From positions 1 to 58,488 of the forward strand of contig CALUOV010000004.1 in the NCBI GenBank assembly GCA_944322275.1: a stretch of 58,488 bases of DNA, given 5' to 3'. Positions 26,078 through 35,556 of this stretch are shown here, in pieces (positions within the stretch are counted from its first letter, which is position 1; each line of letters begins with the position of its first letter). A program made the translations under genes and the position numbers. The DNA comes from an uncultured Bacteroides sp. (GTDB taxonomy: Bacteria; Bacteroidota; Bacteroidia; Bacteroidales; Bacteroidaceae). The notes beneath the pieces are model-generated. The model searched no databases and had not been told where the DNA came from. It saw only the letters and a program-made list of their open reading frames with translations.

Positions 26078-27769
26078 TTAGTATCCGTAATTATTCTGCC
26101 CGTTCAGTTTCGGATTGCTCTGTATCTCCACCAAGGGAATGGGCAGAAGTTCATTCTTCCCGTCGGTAAAGTTCTGGTAAGCGGGATAGGCGGCGTTGCT
26201 GCCTTGATTGACAGAACTCCGTTCGCCAAACAAGCGCAAGGCATCGCCGAGAATGCCCCAACGGATAAGGTCGAACTTGCGTTGTCCTTCGAAGGACAAC
26301 TCGAAGCCGCGTTCCCAATAGAGGGCGGTGCGGAAGCGTCCCTGCTCATCACCATCGGAAATGTAAGGAAGATCGTACACCGTAGGCGCTTTCAATAGCG
26401 TCTGGTAGTTGGCCGAAGTGATGGGCGTGGCACCGGCACGGCTCCGAACACTGTTGAGCAACGTCCAGGCTTCGGAAGTATTGCCGGTTTCATTGTAGGC
26501 TTCGGCAGCCATCAGCACTACGTCGGCATAGCGCAGCACGCAGTAGTTCACATCGCCGTAGTTCATGTTCTTGTTGCGGGTTTCGGCAGTCATCCATTCG
26601 CGGCGCCACTTGCCCGGATACCACGAACCGGCGTTGCGTTCCTGCTGAACGTGCTGTTTGTTCGTTGCATCCCACGTAAAGCGGTAGGTGCAGATGCTGA
26701 CATCACGGCGGACATCGCCTTCCTCAAAGAAATCGCGCCATTCGGGTACGGTGATGAAGAAGCCGTTGGCACGTCCCATGTAGTTGTTTGCCTCGGAAGA
26801 AGAGATTCCCGTAGGCTCGGCCACCTGAGGTCCGTTATAGATGCCCCAACAACCTCCGTTGCGGCTGTCCTGCTGCTGGAAGAAAGCTATTTCGAAGATG
26901 CTTTCCTGCGAGTCGAGCACGTCTTCGGAGAAGTTGCGGAAGAGTTGTTCGTACCCGCCGCTGTAGAAATCGTGATACCCGTTGGCGCGGAAAGCTTCCC
27001 ACTCTTCAATGACCGCGTTGAAGTAGGTGGAACGGGTTGTGTCATCGGGACGAGTCAACTGTCCGTCCATCTGCAGGCTGTAGCCCGCCCGTTGCAGGTA
27101 GACACGCATCAGCAAAGCACGAGCCGCTCCCTGAGTGACCCGCTCGGGGCTGGACGAAGCGGTGGCCCATTCGGTATGCTCCTTGGCATACGTCAGGTCT
27201 TCGATGATCTGGTCGTATATTTCTTCCCGGTCTACCCGTGCACCGAACGCTTCCTCGTAATTAGACGTGTAACTGGTCTTGAACGGCACATCGCCCCAAT
27301 ATCTCACCAGGTCGAAAGCCAGGAAGGCACGTAAGAAGCGGGCTTCGGCCTCCAGTGTGTGCAGGTTTTCGCTGTCGGCGTATCCGTCCATATTCTGAAT
27401 GCCGTCTATGGCCATGTTGGCACGGTCGATGCCCTGGTATTTCAGTTGCCAGAGCATCTCCACCCATTCGTTGGTGGAATTGACACGGTAGTGCACCATA
27501 TCGTGAATGGTATTGTCCGAATGGGTACGGGCGGTATAGTAGGTATCGTCCGATGCGTGGGCGGCCATTTCGTACCAACCATAATGGCGGTAATCGGATA
27601 TCGAGTTATAGATGCCCATGATAGCCATTTCGGCATTGGCTTCCGAGTCAAAGAAGGTATCTTTGTCGTAGCTCGAATTGGGTTCCTCGGTCAGGAGGTC
27701 TTCGCAGGAAGTCGTTGCTGTGGTCAGTGACAACGCGAAGAAGGTATAAAGTAAGAAATGCTTTTTCAT
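26078..27769 (-). CDS. SusD/RagB-family glycan-binding lipoprotein (SusD-1)
   Basis: A 563-residue surface lipoprotein that forms the lid on the SusC channel. Lipobox TTATTSC with Cys22, then EDLLTEEPNSSYDKDTFF typical of SusD starts. Helical TPR-like blocks follow (AEARFLRAFLAFDLVRYWGDVPF and ARALLMRVYLQRAGY). The C-terminal NYCVLRYADVVLMAAEAYNE, WERGFELSFEGQRKFDLIRWG and LLPIPLVEI are the SusD signature. It follows SusC-1 by 38 bp, so the two are one operon. Substrate specificity cannot be read from the sequence. Confidence 0.95.
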   Translation of the reverse strand: MKKHFLLYTFFALSLTTATTSCEDLLTEEPNSSYDKDTFFDSEANAEMAIMGIYNSISDYRHYGWYEMAAHASDDTYYTARTHSDNTIHDMVHYRVNSTNEWVEMLWQLKYQGIDRANMAIDGIQNMDGYADSENLHTLEAEARFLRAFLAFDLVRYWGDVPFKTSYTSNYEEAFGARVDREEIYDQIIEDLTYAKEHTEWATASSSPERVTQGAARALLMRVYLQRAGYSLQMDGQLTRPDDTTRSTYFNAVIEEWEAFRANGYHDFYSGGYEQLFRNFSEDVLDSQESIFEIAFFQQQDSRNGGCWGIYNGPQVAEPTGISSSEANNYMGRANGFFITVPEWRDFFEEGDVRRDVSICTYRFTWDATNKQHVQQERNAGSWYPGKWRREWMTAETRNKNMNYGDVNYCVLRYADVVLMAAEAYNETGNTSEAWTLLNSVRSRAGATPITSANYQTLLKAPTVYDLPYISDGDEQGRFRTALYWERGFELSFEGQRKFDLIRWGILGDALRLFGERSSVNQGSNAAYPAYQNFTDGKNELLPIPLVEIQSNPKLNGQNNYGY

Positions 27770-27807
27770 TGGTTGTAGTATATATATATAATATGGTATA
27801 GGAAAGA

Positions 27808-30800
27808 TTAGAACGCCGCATTGATACCGAAGATGAACGAACGGCTGCGCGGATAGGCACCAAAGTCCACACCCGGTGTCAACGGACTACGCATGTTGGA
27901 CACTTCGGGGTCGAAGCCCGTATAGGGTGTCCAGGTCAACAGGTTATAGCCCGTGGCGTAGATACGGAGTTTGCTCAATCCTATCTTGGCAATCAGCTGC
28001 TTGGGGAACGTATAGCCCAGCGTGACGTTGGTCAGCTTCAGATAGGAAGCATCCTCCACGCCCCACGAGTGGATGTACTTGTCGCCTTCCTCGTTGTCGC
28101 GGTAGGAAGCGATGGTCTTGCCGGCGTTCAGGGCAGCCAGTTCAGTCGGGTCGGTCACCAGTTCTCCCCGGTCGTTGACAGTCATCCAACGGTTGCTGCT
28201 GTTCATCACCTCCAGGCTGTTATAGTTCTCACGGCCAACTTTGGTCGTAACCAGCTTCGTCGCATTCAACACCTCGTTGCCATAGCTGTACGTCAGGAAG
28301 ATACTCAGGTCGAAATTCTTATAACTGAACGTATTGTTGATACCGCCATAGAAAGTCGGTGTAGCATTGCCTATCACGGTTTTATCGTCCTCATCAATAG
28401 AGCCGTCCTTGTCCAGGTCCTTGAATTTCCAGTCACCGGGCTGTACATCGTTCCGGCTGGCAGCCACACCCGGTTTTAAGGTGTAAGTCTGTGTAGAGGC
28501 ATCGTAGTTGAAGTCGTCTACCTGATACAGTCCTTCGGTGACGTAACCATAGAATTGTCCCAAAGGTTCGCCCACGGCAATGCGGTGGGTACTCTGATTA
28601 TAACCAAATTGAGCTTCATAGAGCTGCACCTCTTCACCGGTCAAGGCTTCTACTTTGTTCTTGTAGTGCGAGAAGGTGACAGACGTGTTCCAGTTAAAGT
28701 CTTTCGTGGCAATATTCACCGTATTGATGGTCAGGTCGATACCCACGTTCTTCGTCTCGCCGGCATTGACCATCATGGTGGTGTAGCCCGATGAGTAGGG
28801 CAACTGGGCACTCAACAACAAGTCGCTGCTCCGGTTGACGAAGAACTCCGGAGAGATGGTGATGCGCTGCTCCAGAAAGCCGAAGTCCAGACCGAGGTTA
28901 AAAGTCTTGTTGGCTTCCCACTTCAGGTCTTCATTCGGAATCTGGTCGGAAGCATAACCGGGTACTAATTGTCCGCCCATGGCTGTGTTGAGCGAACTGA
29001 GCAATGCCAGGCTGTTGTAACTGCCGATGCGGTTGTTACCTGCCAGACCGTAACCGATACGGAACTTCAGATCGGAGAACACGTTGAGGTTCTTGATGAA
29101 TTCCTCTTCGCTCAGCCGCCAGGCAGCAGATACAGCGGGGAAGTAGCCCCACTTGTTGTCCTTGCTGAACTTGGACGAACCGTCGGCACGCATCGTCGCG
29201 CTGAACAGGTACTTGCTATTGAAATCGTAATTGACACGAGCGAAGAAAGATAAAAGGTTATCGTCATCGTTCACATAGCTCTGCGCATTGGTAGGAGTTC
29301 CTGCTCCCATGTCATCCAGTTGGAAGTTATCGTTGGGCAGGTCGCCTACACCGGTCAGCACGTAGCGTTCCCAACGGTGTACGTACTCCTGGCCCAATTG
29401 GACAGTCAGGCGATGCTTCTTTTTGAGTGTCTTGTCGAAGGTAAAGACATTGGAGGTGGAGAAACTGCCGTCTTCCGTGTTGCGGATGCTACCGTAGATA
29501 CCGTTGCGACGTCCCATGATAGACTGGTCACCATAGAAGATTTCACGGCGTTGCGTACGGTAGCGCATACCGGTCGTGTTGCGGAAGGTGAAACCTTTGA
29601 AGAAGGTATAAGTGAAGCCTCCATTGGCTTGCAGGGTACGTATCTCACGGTCATCTTTCTCTTCGGCGGCGTTGATGAGCGGGTTCTGCATTACGTTACC
29701 TTCTTCATCGGCCAGCAGCGGGTCTTCCCCTTCCAGCAATTCACTGTCGCTGCCCTGAATACCGATGGTAGGACGATATTGCAGGATTTGCGCCATCTTG
29801 TTGAAACGGGCGTCGGTGCTGCTTCCGTTCTCGGTAGTACCATTACCGGCCACTCCTGCTCCGTAGATGCTGCGGTAGTCGAACTGGAAACGTCCGTTCA
29901 CACGCAACTTGTCGTTCACTTTACCGTCCACGTTCAGCGAGAGGTTGTGACGCGAACTACCACTGTATATCATGGCTCCTTCATCTTTATTATAACTGTA
30001 AGCCATACCATATTTAATACGGTCGCTTCCACCGTTCACTCCTACACGGTAGTTCTGAGTCACGGTGGTACGTCCCATGGTCAGGTCCAACCAGTCCAGT
30101 CCACGGTCGGCATAGTTCTCGCCTATCTCCAGGAAGCTGCCGTAACGGTTCTGCCAGGCAGCCATGGCCGAAGCGGGGTCGGTGGCACGTCCCAGGGTAC
30201 GTTCATAGTCGGCCAATACAAATTCTTCCGTGCTAAGTACATTCAGGCGGTTGGCCAGTTTGCGCACACCCACATAAGCATCGAAGGTAACCGTAGCCTT
30301 GCCGCCGTCATCCTTGCCACTTTTGGTAGTAATCAAAACAACTCCGTTGGCACCGCGTGCTCCGTAGATGGCCGTAGCGGAAGCATCCTTCAATACGTCG
30401 ATGCTGGCAATGTCAGCCGGGTCGAGGCTGGACATGCCATCCTCCGTCGGGAAACCATCGATGACGTAAAGCGGTTCGTTACTTTGGGTAATGGAGATAC
30501 CTCCACGTACACGGATGGATGATTCCGCACCCGGTTGTCCATCGGTCTGTACCACCTGCACACCGGCCATACGTCCGGCAATGGCTTGCGATACATCGGA
30601 TACCGGTGTCTGAGTCAGGTCCTCACTCTTGACGGAAGCTACCGAACCGGTCAGATCCTTGCGTTTCATTGTGGCATAACCCACAACAACCACTTCTTCC
30701 AGCAACTGGTTGTCCGCCTGCATGGTGACATCTATCTGCTTCCGCCCCTTCACCGGCACCTCGATGGTCTTTAAGCCAATGAATGAGAACACCAATACGT

Positions 30801-31008
30801 CTTTCGAGGCATCGTTCACCTGCAGTTTATACTGGCCGTTGACGTCCGTAATGGTACCCGTCCCCGTACCTTTCAGGGAGACGTTACCGCCGATGACTTC
30901 CAAGCCTTCGTTGTCTATCACCTTGCCGGTGACGGTAAGTTGCTGCGCACGGACGCCGGCGGCTATGCCGATTATCAGCAACAATGTCGTAATCAGTCTG
31001 TTTTTCAT
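27808..31008 (-). CDS. SusC/RagA-family TonB-dependent transporter (SusC-1)
   Basis: A 1066-residue outer-membrane importer. Signal peptide ends near GVRAQQ. A carboxypeptidase-like domain follows (GKVIDNEGLEVIGGNVSLKG), then the TonB box and plug (VVVVGYATMKRKDLTGSVAS), the SusC signature (ARGANGVVLITTKSG) and a long barrel ending in aromatic FIFGINAAF. I start at MKNRLITT (31008); in-frame ATGs at 31020 and 31032 would lengthen it slightly and reach to within a few bases of the upstream lyase stop. It pairs with SusD-1 and lies 27 bp after lyase 1, so lyase products are probably its cargo. Confidence 0.95.
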   Translation of the reverse strand: MKNRLITTLLLIIGIAAGVRAQQLTVTGKVIDNEGLEVIGGNVSLKGTGTGTITDVNGQYKLQVNDASKDVLVFSFIGLKTIEVPVKGRKQIDVTMQADNQLLEEVVVVGYATMKRKDLTGSVASVKSEDLTQTPVSDVSQAIAGRMAGVQVVQTDGQPGAESSIRVRGGISITQSNEPLYVIDGFPTEDGMSSLDPADIASIDVLKDASATAIYGARGANGVVLITTKSGKDDGGKATVTFDAYVGVRKLANRLNVLSTEEFVLADYERTLGRATDPASAMAAWQNRYGSFLEIGENYADRGLDWLDLTMGRTTVTQNYRVGVNGGSDRIKYGMAYSYNKDEGAMIYSGSSRHNLSLNVDGKVNDKLRVNGRFQFDYRSIYGAGVAGNGTTENGSSTDARFNKMAQILQYRPTIGIQGSDSELLEGEDPLLADEEGNVMQNPLINAAEEKDDREIRTLQANGGFTYTFFKGFTFRNTTGMRYRTQRREIFYGDQSIMGRRNGIYGSIRNTEDGSFSTSNVFTFDKTLKKKHRLTVQLGQEYVHRWERYVLTGVGDLPNDNFQLDDMGAGTPTNAQSYVNDDDNLLSFFARVNYDFNSKYLFSATMRADGSSKFSKDNKWGYFPAVSAAWRLSEEEFIKNLNVFSDLKFRIGYGLAGNNRIGSYNSLALLSSLNTAMGGQLVPGYASDQIPNEDLKWEANKTFNLGLDFGFLEQRITISPEFFVNRSSDLLLSAQLPYSSGYTTMMVNAGETKNVGIDLTINTVNIATKDFNWNTSVTFSHYKNKVEALTGEEVQLYEAQFGYNQSTHRIAVGEPLGQFYGYVTEGLYQVDDFNYDASTQTYTLKPGVAASRNDVQPGDWKFKDLDKDGSIDEDDKTVIGNATPTFYGGINNTFSYKNFDLSIFLTYSYGNEVLNATKLVTTKVGRENYNSLEVMNSSNRWMTVNDRGELVTDPTELAALNAGKTIASYRDNEEGDKYIHSWGVEDASYLKLTNVTLGYTFPKQLIAKIGLSKLRIYATGYNLLTWTPYTGFDPEVSNMRSPLTPGVDFGAYPRSRSFIFGINAAF

Positions 31009-31035
31009 CTTATGGTACATTTTTATTGTCATTCA

Positions 31036-33552
31036 TCATTGTACATTTCTTGTAGATGTGGGAAGCTGGTCTGCCATCTCCTGAAGCTGGTACACGCCAT
31101 CCACCTCATCGTACAACGTGGAAGCTTCGCCGGCATATCGGAAGGTGACTTCCTCCGTGCGGTGCGTCACGTTCAGCAGGGGCGTGAGGGCGGCATCCAG
31201 TTCAGCTTCTATCGTCCAGTCGCCTATCGTGAAGGTGTTGCCCGTGCGGCGGATGACCTGCGGACTATCTTCCTCGCTGTCGCCCACCTGGATGATGGCC
31301 AGGTAGCGTGTGGAGGAGGTACCGTCGGTGCAGGCAGTCAGGTGCCACTGGTCAGGATACTCGGGACCGGTTATGGCGGGCGGTACAACGAACTGGTCTG
31401 TCTGCGACAGACTGTAGCCGTCATCACTGAACAGTTGCGTCACGGCAAAGAAGCCGCCTTCCGTGTCACTGGTACTCAACGTCCGGTCACTCTCCTCGAT
31501 GCGAAACTCTGTGGGGCTGTGCAGCAACCAGTCCCAGCGGACGGGTTCGGAGGCCTCCAGTTCGTCGTAGATGACCACCGTGCGCGGATGAAGCATCAGC
31601 ACATGGCGGCGGTATTTCGTGAGAGGCGTCTCACCGAAACCGTTCTCCGGTGTCTGTTCGATGCCTGCTTGGGCAAAATAGCTAATCCACATGGGGTCTT
31701 CACTGATGCCACTATACGCATTCGAGGCGTCGCCCAAGGCATAGCTGATGTGACTGCCGCCAAGGGCACGGGCGATGTAGCCGTAGCCCTCGGTGGAATA
31801 AGGCTGACCGATACCGTTCACCAAGATCGTATTGTGAGCGCGGCTGTGGCGGTAGGACATCAGGTTGTGGGCATCGGCAAAGGCTTGGTAGTAACCGGTG
31901 CTGCGGTACACATCGTGCCCTTTGAACAGGAGGTTGAAGGCGTTCTGGCTGGCCGTGGTATGGCTGCCCGAACCGAACGTACTGCTGCGGAACTCGAGGG
32001 CAAGGTCATTATCCGTGTCGCCCAAGTGGCTGTGCATGGACACTTCGCCCGTGTCGTGATGCCACACCATCTTGGCCGTGCTTTCGGGCAGGGAGGTTTC
32101 GTAAGTGCGGGTAGAACACATGCGGTAGAGACGCAACTCGTAATCGCTCTGCACCAGCGAGGAACACTGTCCGGCGTACCATCCGGCGTAACTGTCGCTT
32201 ATTTCCCGTGCCAGATAGTCGGCAAAGGCAGCAGTCAGACGGTTGGGTTCATCGCCGCTTTCGCTGGAGTCGCCGAAGCCGGCGCTTTTCGACTCAGGCG
32301 GATTGGTATAGGCCAGAGCGCGTCCGGCATTGCGGTACCACGGATGTTGCAGGAAGTCGAACCGGGCTACGTAGGAGAAGAGCAGCGGCATGTAGGCCAG
32401 TGTCTTGACGTTGGCAGGGAAGTAGCCCGTACCGTTGTGCCACAGGCCGTCGCGGTTGAAGCCGCCGGCAGGGGCGCGGGCTGTCCACAGTTCGTAGTAA
32501 TATTCCAGGATGGGAAGTATCTCGTCGGCATAGGCCGTTTTGTCGTAGAGCAGGAAGGCGGCTTGCGTCAGGATGCGCATATTCTGCTGCCAGAAGTGAT
32601 TGTCGAAGATGTGGTTCTCCTGGTAGCCGCAGTTCTCGTTGTAGTAATAGCGGGCGGTGCGCATCATCAAGGTCTCGGCAGCGGTGCGTTGATCGGCCGT
32701 AAGGCGGTCGTACAGCAAGTCGTAAGGAGCGGCATGGCACAAGGTGATGTTGCTGGCCGTGAAATTATCGGTAAAGAGTTGCGCGTCCGTGGGCGGTGTA
32801 GCGGCCATGGCGTCCAGCATTTCTTCCAGTTTGTCGGCATACCGTCCGTCTTGCGTCAGGTAGTAAGCGTGGTAGAGCCATGTAGCCTGCTGGCGCAGAG
32901 TCTCGGCGTTGGCATAAAGATCCATCGTAGTGTAGTCGGTTTGCAGGGCGGTGGCGGCACGGGCTGTCAGTTGTCTATACTCGGCATGCGAAGTGACATC
33001 CTTCCTCGCCTGATCGATGGTGGGATTGAGAAAACAGTAGAGGCGCGGATGAATGCGGGGAGCGTTACTGAGGAAATCGCTGAAGGGCGGGGTGACGAAC
33101 ACAGGCGTTTCGGCCTTCACCTCGAAGCTATACGTCTCGCTCCAGTCACCGGGATTGGAACCATCGGCAGCGGTCGAACGGAAACGCCAGTACCAGGTGC
33201 CGGCATCGAGGGCACGGTGCAGGTTGTAGAAACATCCCGCCTGCGGCTCGCTGATTTCGGTATCGGCTTCGGCAAAGTCCGCATCGGTCGAGAGGGCGAA
33301 CTGCAACCGCTCATCCGTCTTCATCGACTCGGGGACAATGAACGGGGCAGGGTTCACCATCAGCTCGTTGCTCTCCTTGGGATAGGGCATCGTGCGTATT
33401 TTGTCCTGATAGGCATCGGGGGCTTCGGTGGATTCTTCGGGCTGTTCGGGCTCCACGGCCGGCTCATCGTCCGAGCAGGCGTGCAGAGCGGTCAGCAGTC
33501 CGAAGGTCAGTATCCATCCCCATAGGCGGGGTTGCCAAGTGTTTCGTTTCAT
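31036..33552 (-). CDS. heparinase II/III-like polysaccharide lyase, lipoprotein (lyase 1)
   Basis: An 838-residue lipoprotein (lipobox LHAC, Cys26, followed by SDDE), so probably on the cell surface. Residues about 60-150 form a fibronectin-like domain (GTWYWRFRSTAADG), then an alpha/alpha toroid (DUF4962-type) and a heparinase II/III-like beta-sandwich. Likely active-site residues are His319 (FDNHFWQQNM), Tyr377 (WHNGTGYF) and His531 (SGSHTTASQNAF). Such lyases cut uronic acid polysaccharides by beta-elimination; the PL family (21, 33, 35 or related) is not decided. A longer frame to 33717 only adds non-coding leader. A second paralogue lies at 37388-39991. Confidence 0.85.
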   Translation of the reverse strand: MKRNTWQPRLWGWILTFGLLTALHACSDDEPAVEPEQPEESTEAPDAYQDKIRTMPYPKESNELMVNPAPFIVPESMKTDERLQFALSTDADFAEADTEISEPQAGCFYNLHRALDAGTWYWRFRSTAADGSNPGDWSETYSFEVKAETPVFVTPPFSDFLSNAPRIHPRLYCFLNPTIDQARKDVTSHAEYRQLTARAATALQTDYTTMDLYANAETLRQQATWLYHAYYLTQDGRYADKLEEMLDAMAATPPTDAQLFTDNFTASNITLCHAAPYDLLYDRLTADQRTAAETLMMRTARYYYNENCGYQENHIFDNHFWQQNMRILTQAAFLLYDKTAYADEILPILEYYYELWTARAPAGGFNRDGLWHNGTGYFPANVKTLAYMPLLFSYVARFDFLQHPWYRNAGRALAYTNPPESKSAGFGDSSESGDEPNRLTAAFADYLAREISDSYAGWYAGQCSSLVQSDYELRLYRMCSTRTYETSLPESTAKMVWHHDTGEVSMHSHLGDTDNDLALEFRSSTFGSGSHTTASQNAFNLLFKGHDVYRSTGYYQAFADAHNLMSYRHSRAHNTILVNGIGQPYSTEGYGYIARALGGSHISYALGDASNAYSGISEDPMWISYFAQAGIEQTPENGFGETPLTKYRRHVLMLHPRTVVIYDELEASEPVRWDWLLHSPTEFRIEESDRTLSTSDTEGGFFAVTQLFSDDGYSLSQTDQFVVPPAITGPEYPDQWHLTACTDGTSSTRYLAIIQVGDSEEDSPQVIRRTGNTFTIGDWTIEAELDAALTPLLNVTHRTEEVTFRYAGEASTLYDEVDGVYQLQEMADQLPTSTRNVQ

Positions 33553-33684
33553 TGTATATCTTTTTTGGAAGGTTATTGAAACCTTTTGGGGTTGAAGTTG
33601 TATGGCTGTGTTTAATATTTTAAATATCTTTCCCGGGGTTCTCTGATCCCCTTCCAGAATGGCTTCTGAAGGGGGTGCTGGAAG

Positions 33685-33772
33685 GTTACTAACATTCGGG
33701 TCGAAGGCTACTAACATTCCCCCTCTATGTTACTAACATTCGGCCCTTAGGGTAGTAACACTCTTTGGGGTA
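33685..33772. repeat. 22-bp tandem array, four units
   Basis: Cores GTTACTAACATTC at 33685, GCTACTAACATTC at 33707, GTTACTAACATTC at 33729 and a decayed GGTAGTAACACTC at 33751 are exactly 22 bp apart. The 9 bp after each core differ. No reading frame is shared with a neighbouring gene. It lies 133-220 bp upstream of the lyase 1 start. An exact 22-bp step is about two helical turns, which would place all cores on one DNA face. Confidence 0.9.
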
Positions 33773-33888
33773 GATGATTCATGCTCGTTGGTTTGTAATT
33801 TTATTTGTTCTGTATGGGTTTGCTTAGCGTGATAGAAGTCTTTCTATCTGTAATTAATTATCTTTGGTTTCTGCCAGGATTTGATAGG

Positions 33889-33917
33889 CCCCGAATTCCT
33901 GAGATAGAAATTCGGGG
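33889..33917. terminator. hairpin downstream of the fimbrillin gene
   Basis: CCCCGAATT (33889-33897) pairs perfectly with AATTCGGGG (33909-33917). It starts 34 bp after the fimbrillin stop on the minus strand. The T-rich side is on the plus strand, so as a terminator for fimbrillin it is weak; it may instead protect the 3' end of the mRNA. Confidence 0.45.
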
Positions 33918-33950
33918 TTATTATCAATCAATAGTAGTTCTGCTTCGAGG

Positions 33951-35507
33951 TTAGTCGGCAAAGATGGTTACGAAGCCAAAGATGTATGCAGAGGCTGAAT
34001 TTGTAATGTTTTGAGCTTTCCCGTAAGTACCGTCTGTATTATAAATAATGCCTCGTACCAAATTGTTTTCTACAACGCTGCTGCTTGCTAAGTAATAGTT
34101 GCTAGTATGTGTTTCCATCAGATTGGCTTTCAACGTTGCATTGTCTGCACTATAGGCTAATGCATCCTCCAACTGAGTGATGGAAGGGATATACCAGTCA
34201 CTGAGGTTGGCTCCTGTTAAATCAGTAAGTTCATTGTTATTAAAGAATGCATTGAATGCAGGATAATCACTTGCAGTATGGCTTGACATAGCTGCTTCGA
34301 TGGCCGATGTAAATTCATAACCGCTATAATCAACAGCAGTAGCAGCCAGTTGAAGGTCTGTATCGTAGGTGTTTCCTAAAGCGGAACGGCCTGCTATTGC
34401 TTTGCTCAGTGAAATAGCATAAGCTTTTACTGTCTTACTACCATAGTTGGAATTATCCGTTTTACCTGCCAATGCATATACTACAGCCACAGCAGAAGAA
34501 GCGTCAGTTACTTTCTCACCGGCAGCGTTGATGTAGTCACCTACTTTGAGTGCATTGGGGTCGGCGGGTTCTTGTGTCTCATCATATTCACTGTCTATCA
34601 CAATATCTACTTCAATAATGTTATCATCACCAGGTTCGTCGCCTCCACCATCTTCTTTTGGTACAAGATTAAAATGAGTGTTGCTGTCCAATTTCTTCAT
34701 TTCATCGGCAGTCAAGCTGAGAGTCCTGCCTGTCTCATCCGTTGCGCTAGTGAATTTAATAGTTGAGTTCTTTGTAATATTATCTTCAACAAATACGTAA
34801 CAGAAGAATGAGTAGTCACCGCTTGTCAATGCATCTACGGTTTCTGCTACATTATCTGCTGTTGTTGGAGTCAAAGTCACTGCTTCTGCACAAGTTCCAT
34901 TAGCTACATTGAACGATCTGGCTCCGTTGATATTGGGAGCGATGATGTCCAGACCTTCCAATTTGGGTTCTGTTCTACGGACAGAGATACGGGTCAAGGG
35001 ACGTTTTAACGTGATTAGGCTTGAAATACCACTGGCGGCTACATTGGCACAGAAAGCATCAAGTGCTTCGTTATTAAATAGTGCTGTTCTTTTGTTCGAC
35101 TGATATCCTACTGAAGTCAGCTTAGTAGCGTTGTAATATTCAACCTCACTACCGGTTGCTGTATAGTCGCTACCAATCACATAGTCTGCCCAAAACAGAT
35201 AAGTTGCTACGCCTTCGGGTGCTTCAAATTCGAAGTTAGCTGCGCCGTTGACCACTTCGGCTTTTTCGTTGAAGCCATCAATCAGAGTACCATCGGCATT
35301 TACAGCCTGTGCAATGCATCGCATAACGTGTCCGTCTACGTCCAATGCAGCACGAGTAGCGGGCTGCATGTCCGTTACGTTTACAGTCAGTCTTACAATG
35401 TTATCACCATTGTTACCACCATTAGTGGATAAAATCTCTTCTTGGCTGCAAGATGCGAAAAGCATCAAGCATACTGCCAACATTGAATACAATAAATTCT
35501 TTTTCAT
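33951..35507 (-). CDS. fimbrillin family lipoprotein
   Basis: A 518-residue pilin-type lipoprotein: lipobox LMLFASC then SQEE. VRLTVNVTDMQPATRAALDVDG after the signal is the typical fimbrillin start; the Arg in PATRAAL is a plausible site for the protease maturation used by type V pili. A glycine/acidic linker (GGGDEPGDDN, about residue 290) joins a C-terminal domain of about 190 residues with WYIPSITQLEDAL, similar to DUF1566/Lcl-type modules. It could be a tip or adhesive subunit. It follows the anchor-type gene by 49 bp on the same strand. Confidence 0.8.
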   Translation of the reverse strand: MKKNLLYSMLAVCLMLFASCSQEEILSTNGGNNGDNIVRLTVNVTDMQPATRAALDVDGHVMRCIAQAVNADGTLIDGFNEKAEVVNGAANFEFEAPEGVATYLFWADYVIGSDYTATGSEVEYYNATKLTSVGYQSNKRTALFNNEALDAFCANVAASGISSLITLKRPLTRISVRRTEPKLEGLDIIAPNINGARSFNVANGTCAEAVTLTPTTADNVAETVDALTSGDYSFFCYVFVEDNITKNSTIKFTSATDETGRTLSLTADEMKKLDSNTHFNLVPKEDGGGDEPGDDNIIEVDIVIDSEYDETQEPADPNALKVGDYINAAGEKVTDASSAVAVVYALAGKTDNSNYGSKTVKAYAISLSKAIAGRSALGNTYDTDLQLAATAVDYSGYEFTSAIEAAMSSHTASDYPAFNAFFNNNELTDLTGANLSDWYIPSITQLEDALAYSADNATLKANLMETHTSNYYLASSSVVENNLVRGIIYNTDGTYGKAQNITNSASAYIFGFVTIFAD

Positions 35508-35556
35508 GTTGCAAAATGATTTAAGAAGTTAATATTAAGTTGATTTAAAATTGTTT

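Larger units (their letters stand above)
33553..33950. other. 398-bp gene-free spacer between fimbrillin and lyase 1
   Basis: No gene is seen. It holds the 22-bp tandem array at 33685-33772, an inverted repeat CCTTCCAG (33650-33657)/CTGGAAGG (33678-33685) just before it, and a hairpin near the fimbrillin stop (33889-33917). No clear -33/-7 promoter for lyase 1 was found; GATATTTA about 70 bp upstream of its start is a weak -7 candidate. Confidence 0.6.

Noticed and set aside
29320..30522. 400-codon plus-strand frame opposite SusC-1
   Set aside because: Antisense shadow of a conserved transporter gene, with no protein-like features.
30940..33525. 861-codon open frame on the plus strand opposite lyase 1
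   Set aside because: It is antisense to a well-supported lyase gene, shows no domain, signal or sensible composition, and arises from codon bias of the real gene.
33553..33717. N-terminal extension of lyase 1
   Set aside because: It adds 55 residues before a normal lipoprotein signal peptide, so the true start is 33552.
33685..33772. Reading the 22-bp arrays as a CRISPR array
   Set aside because: Cores of 13 bp and variable parts of 9 bp are much too short for CRISPR repeats and spacers, and no cas genes are in the window.
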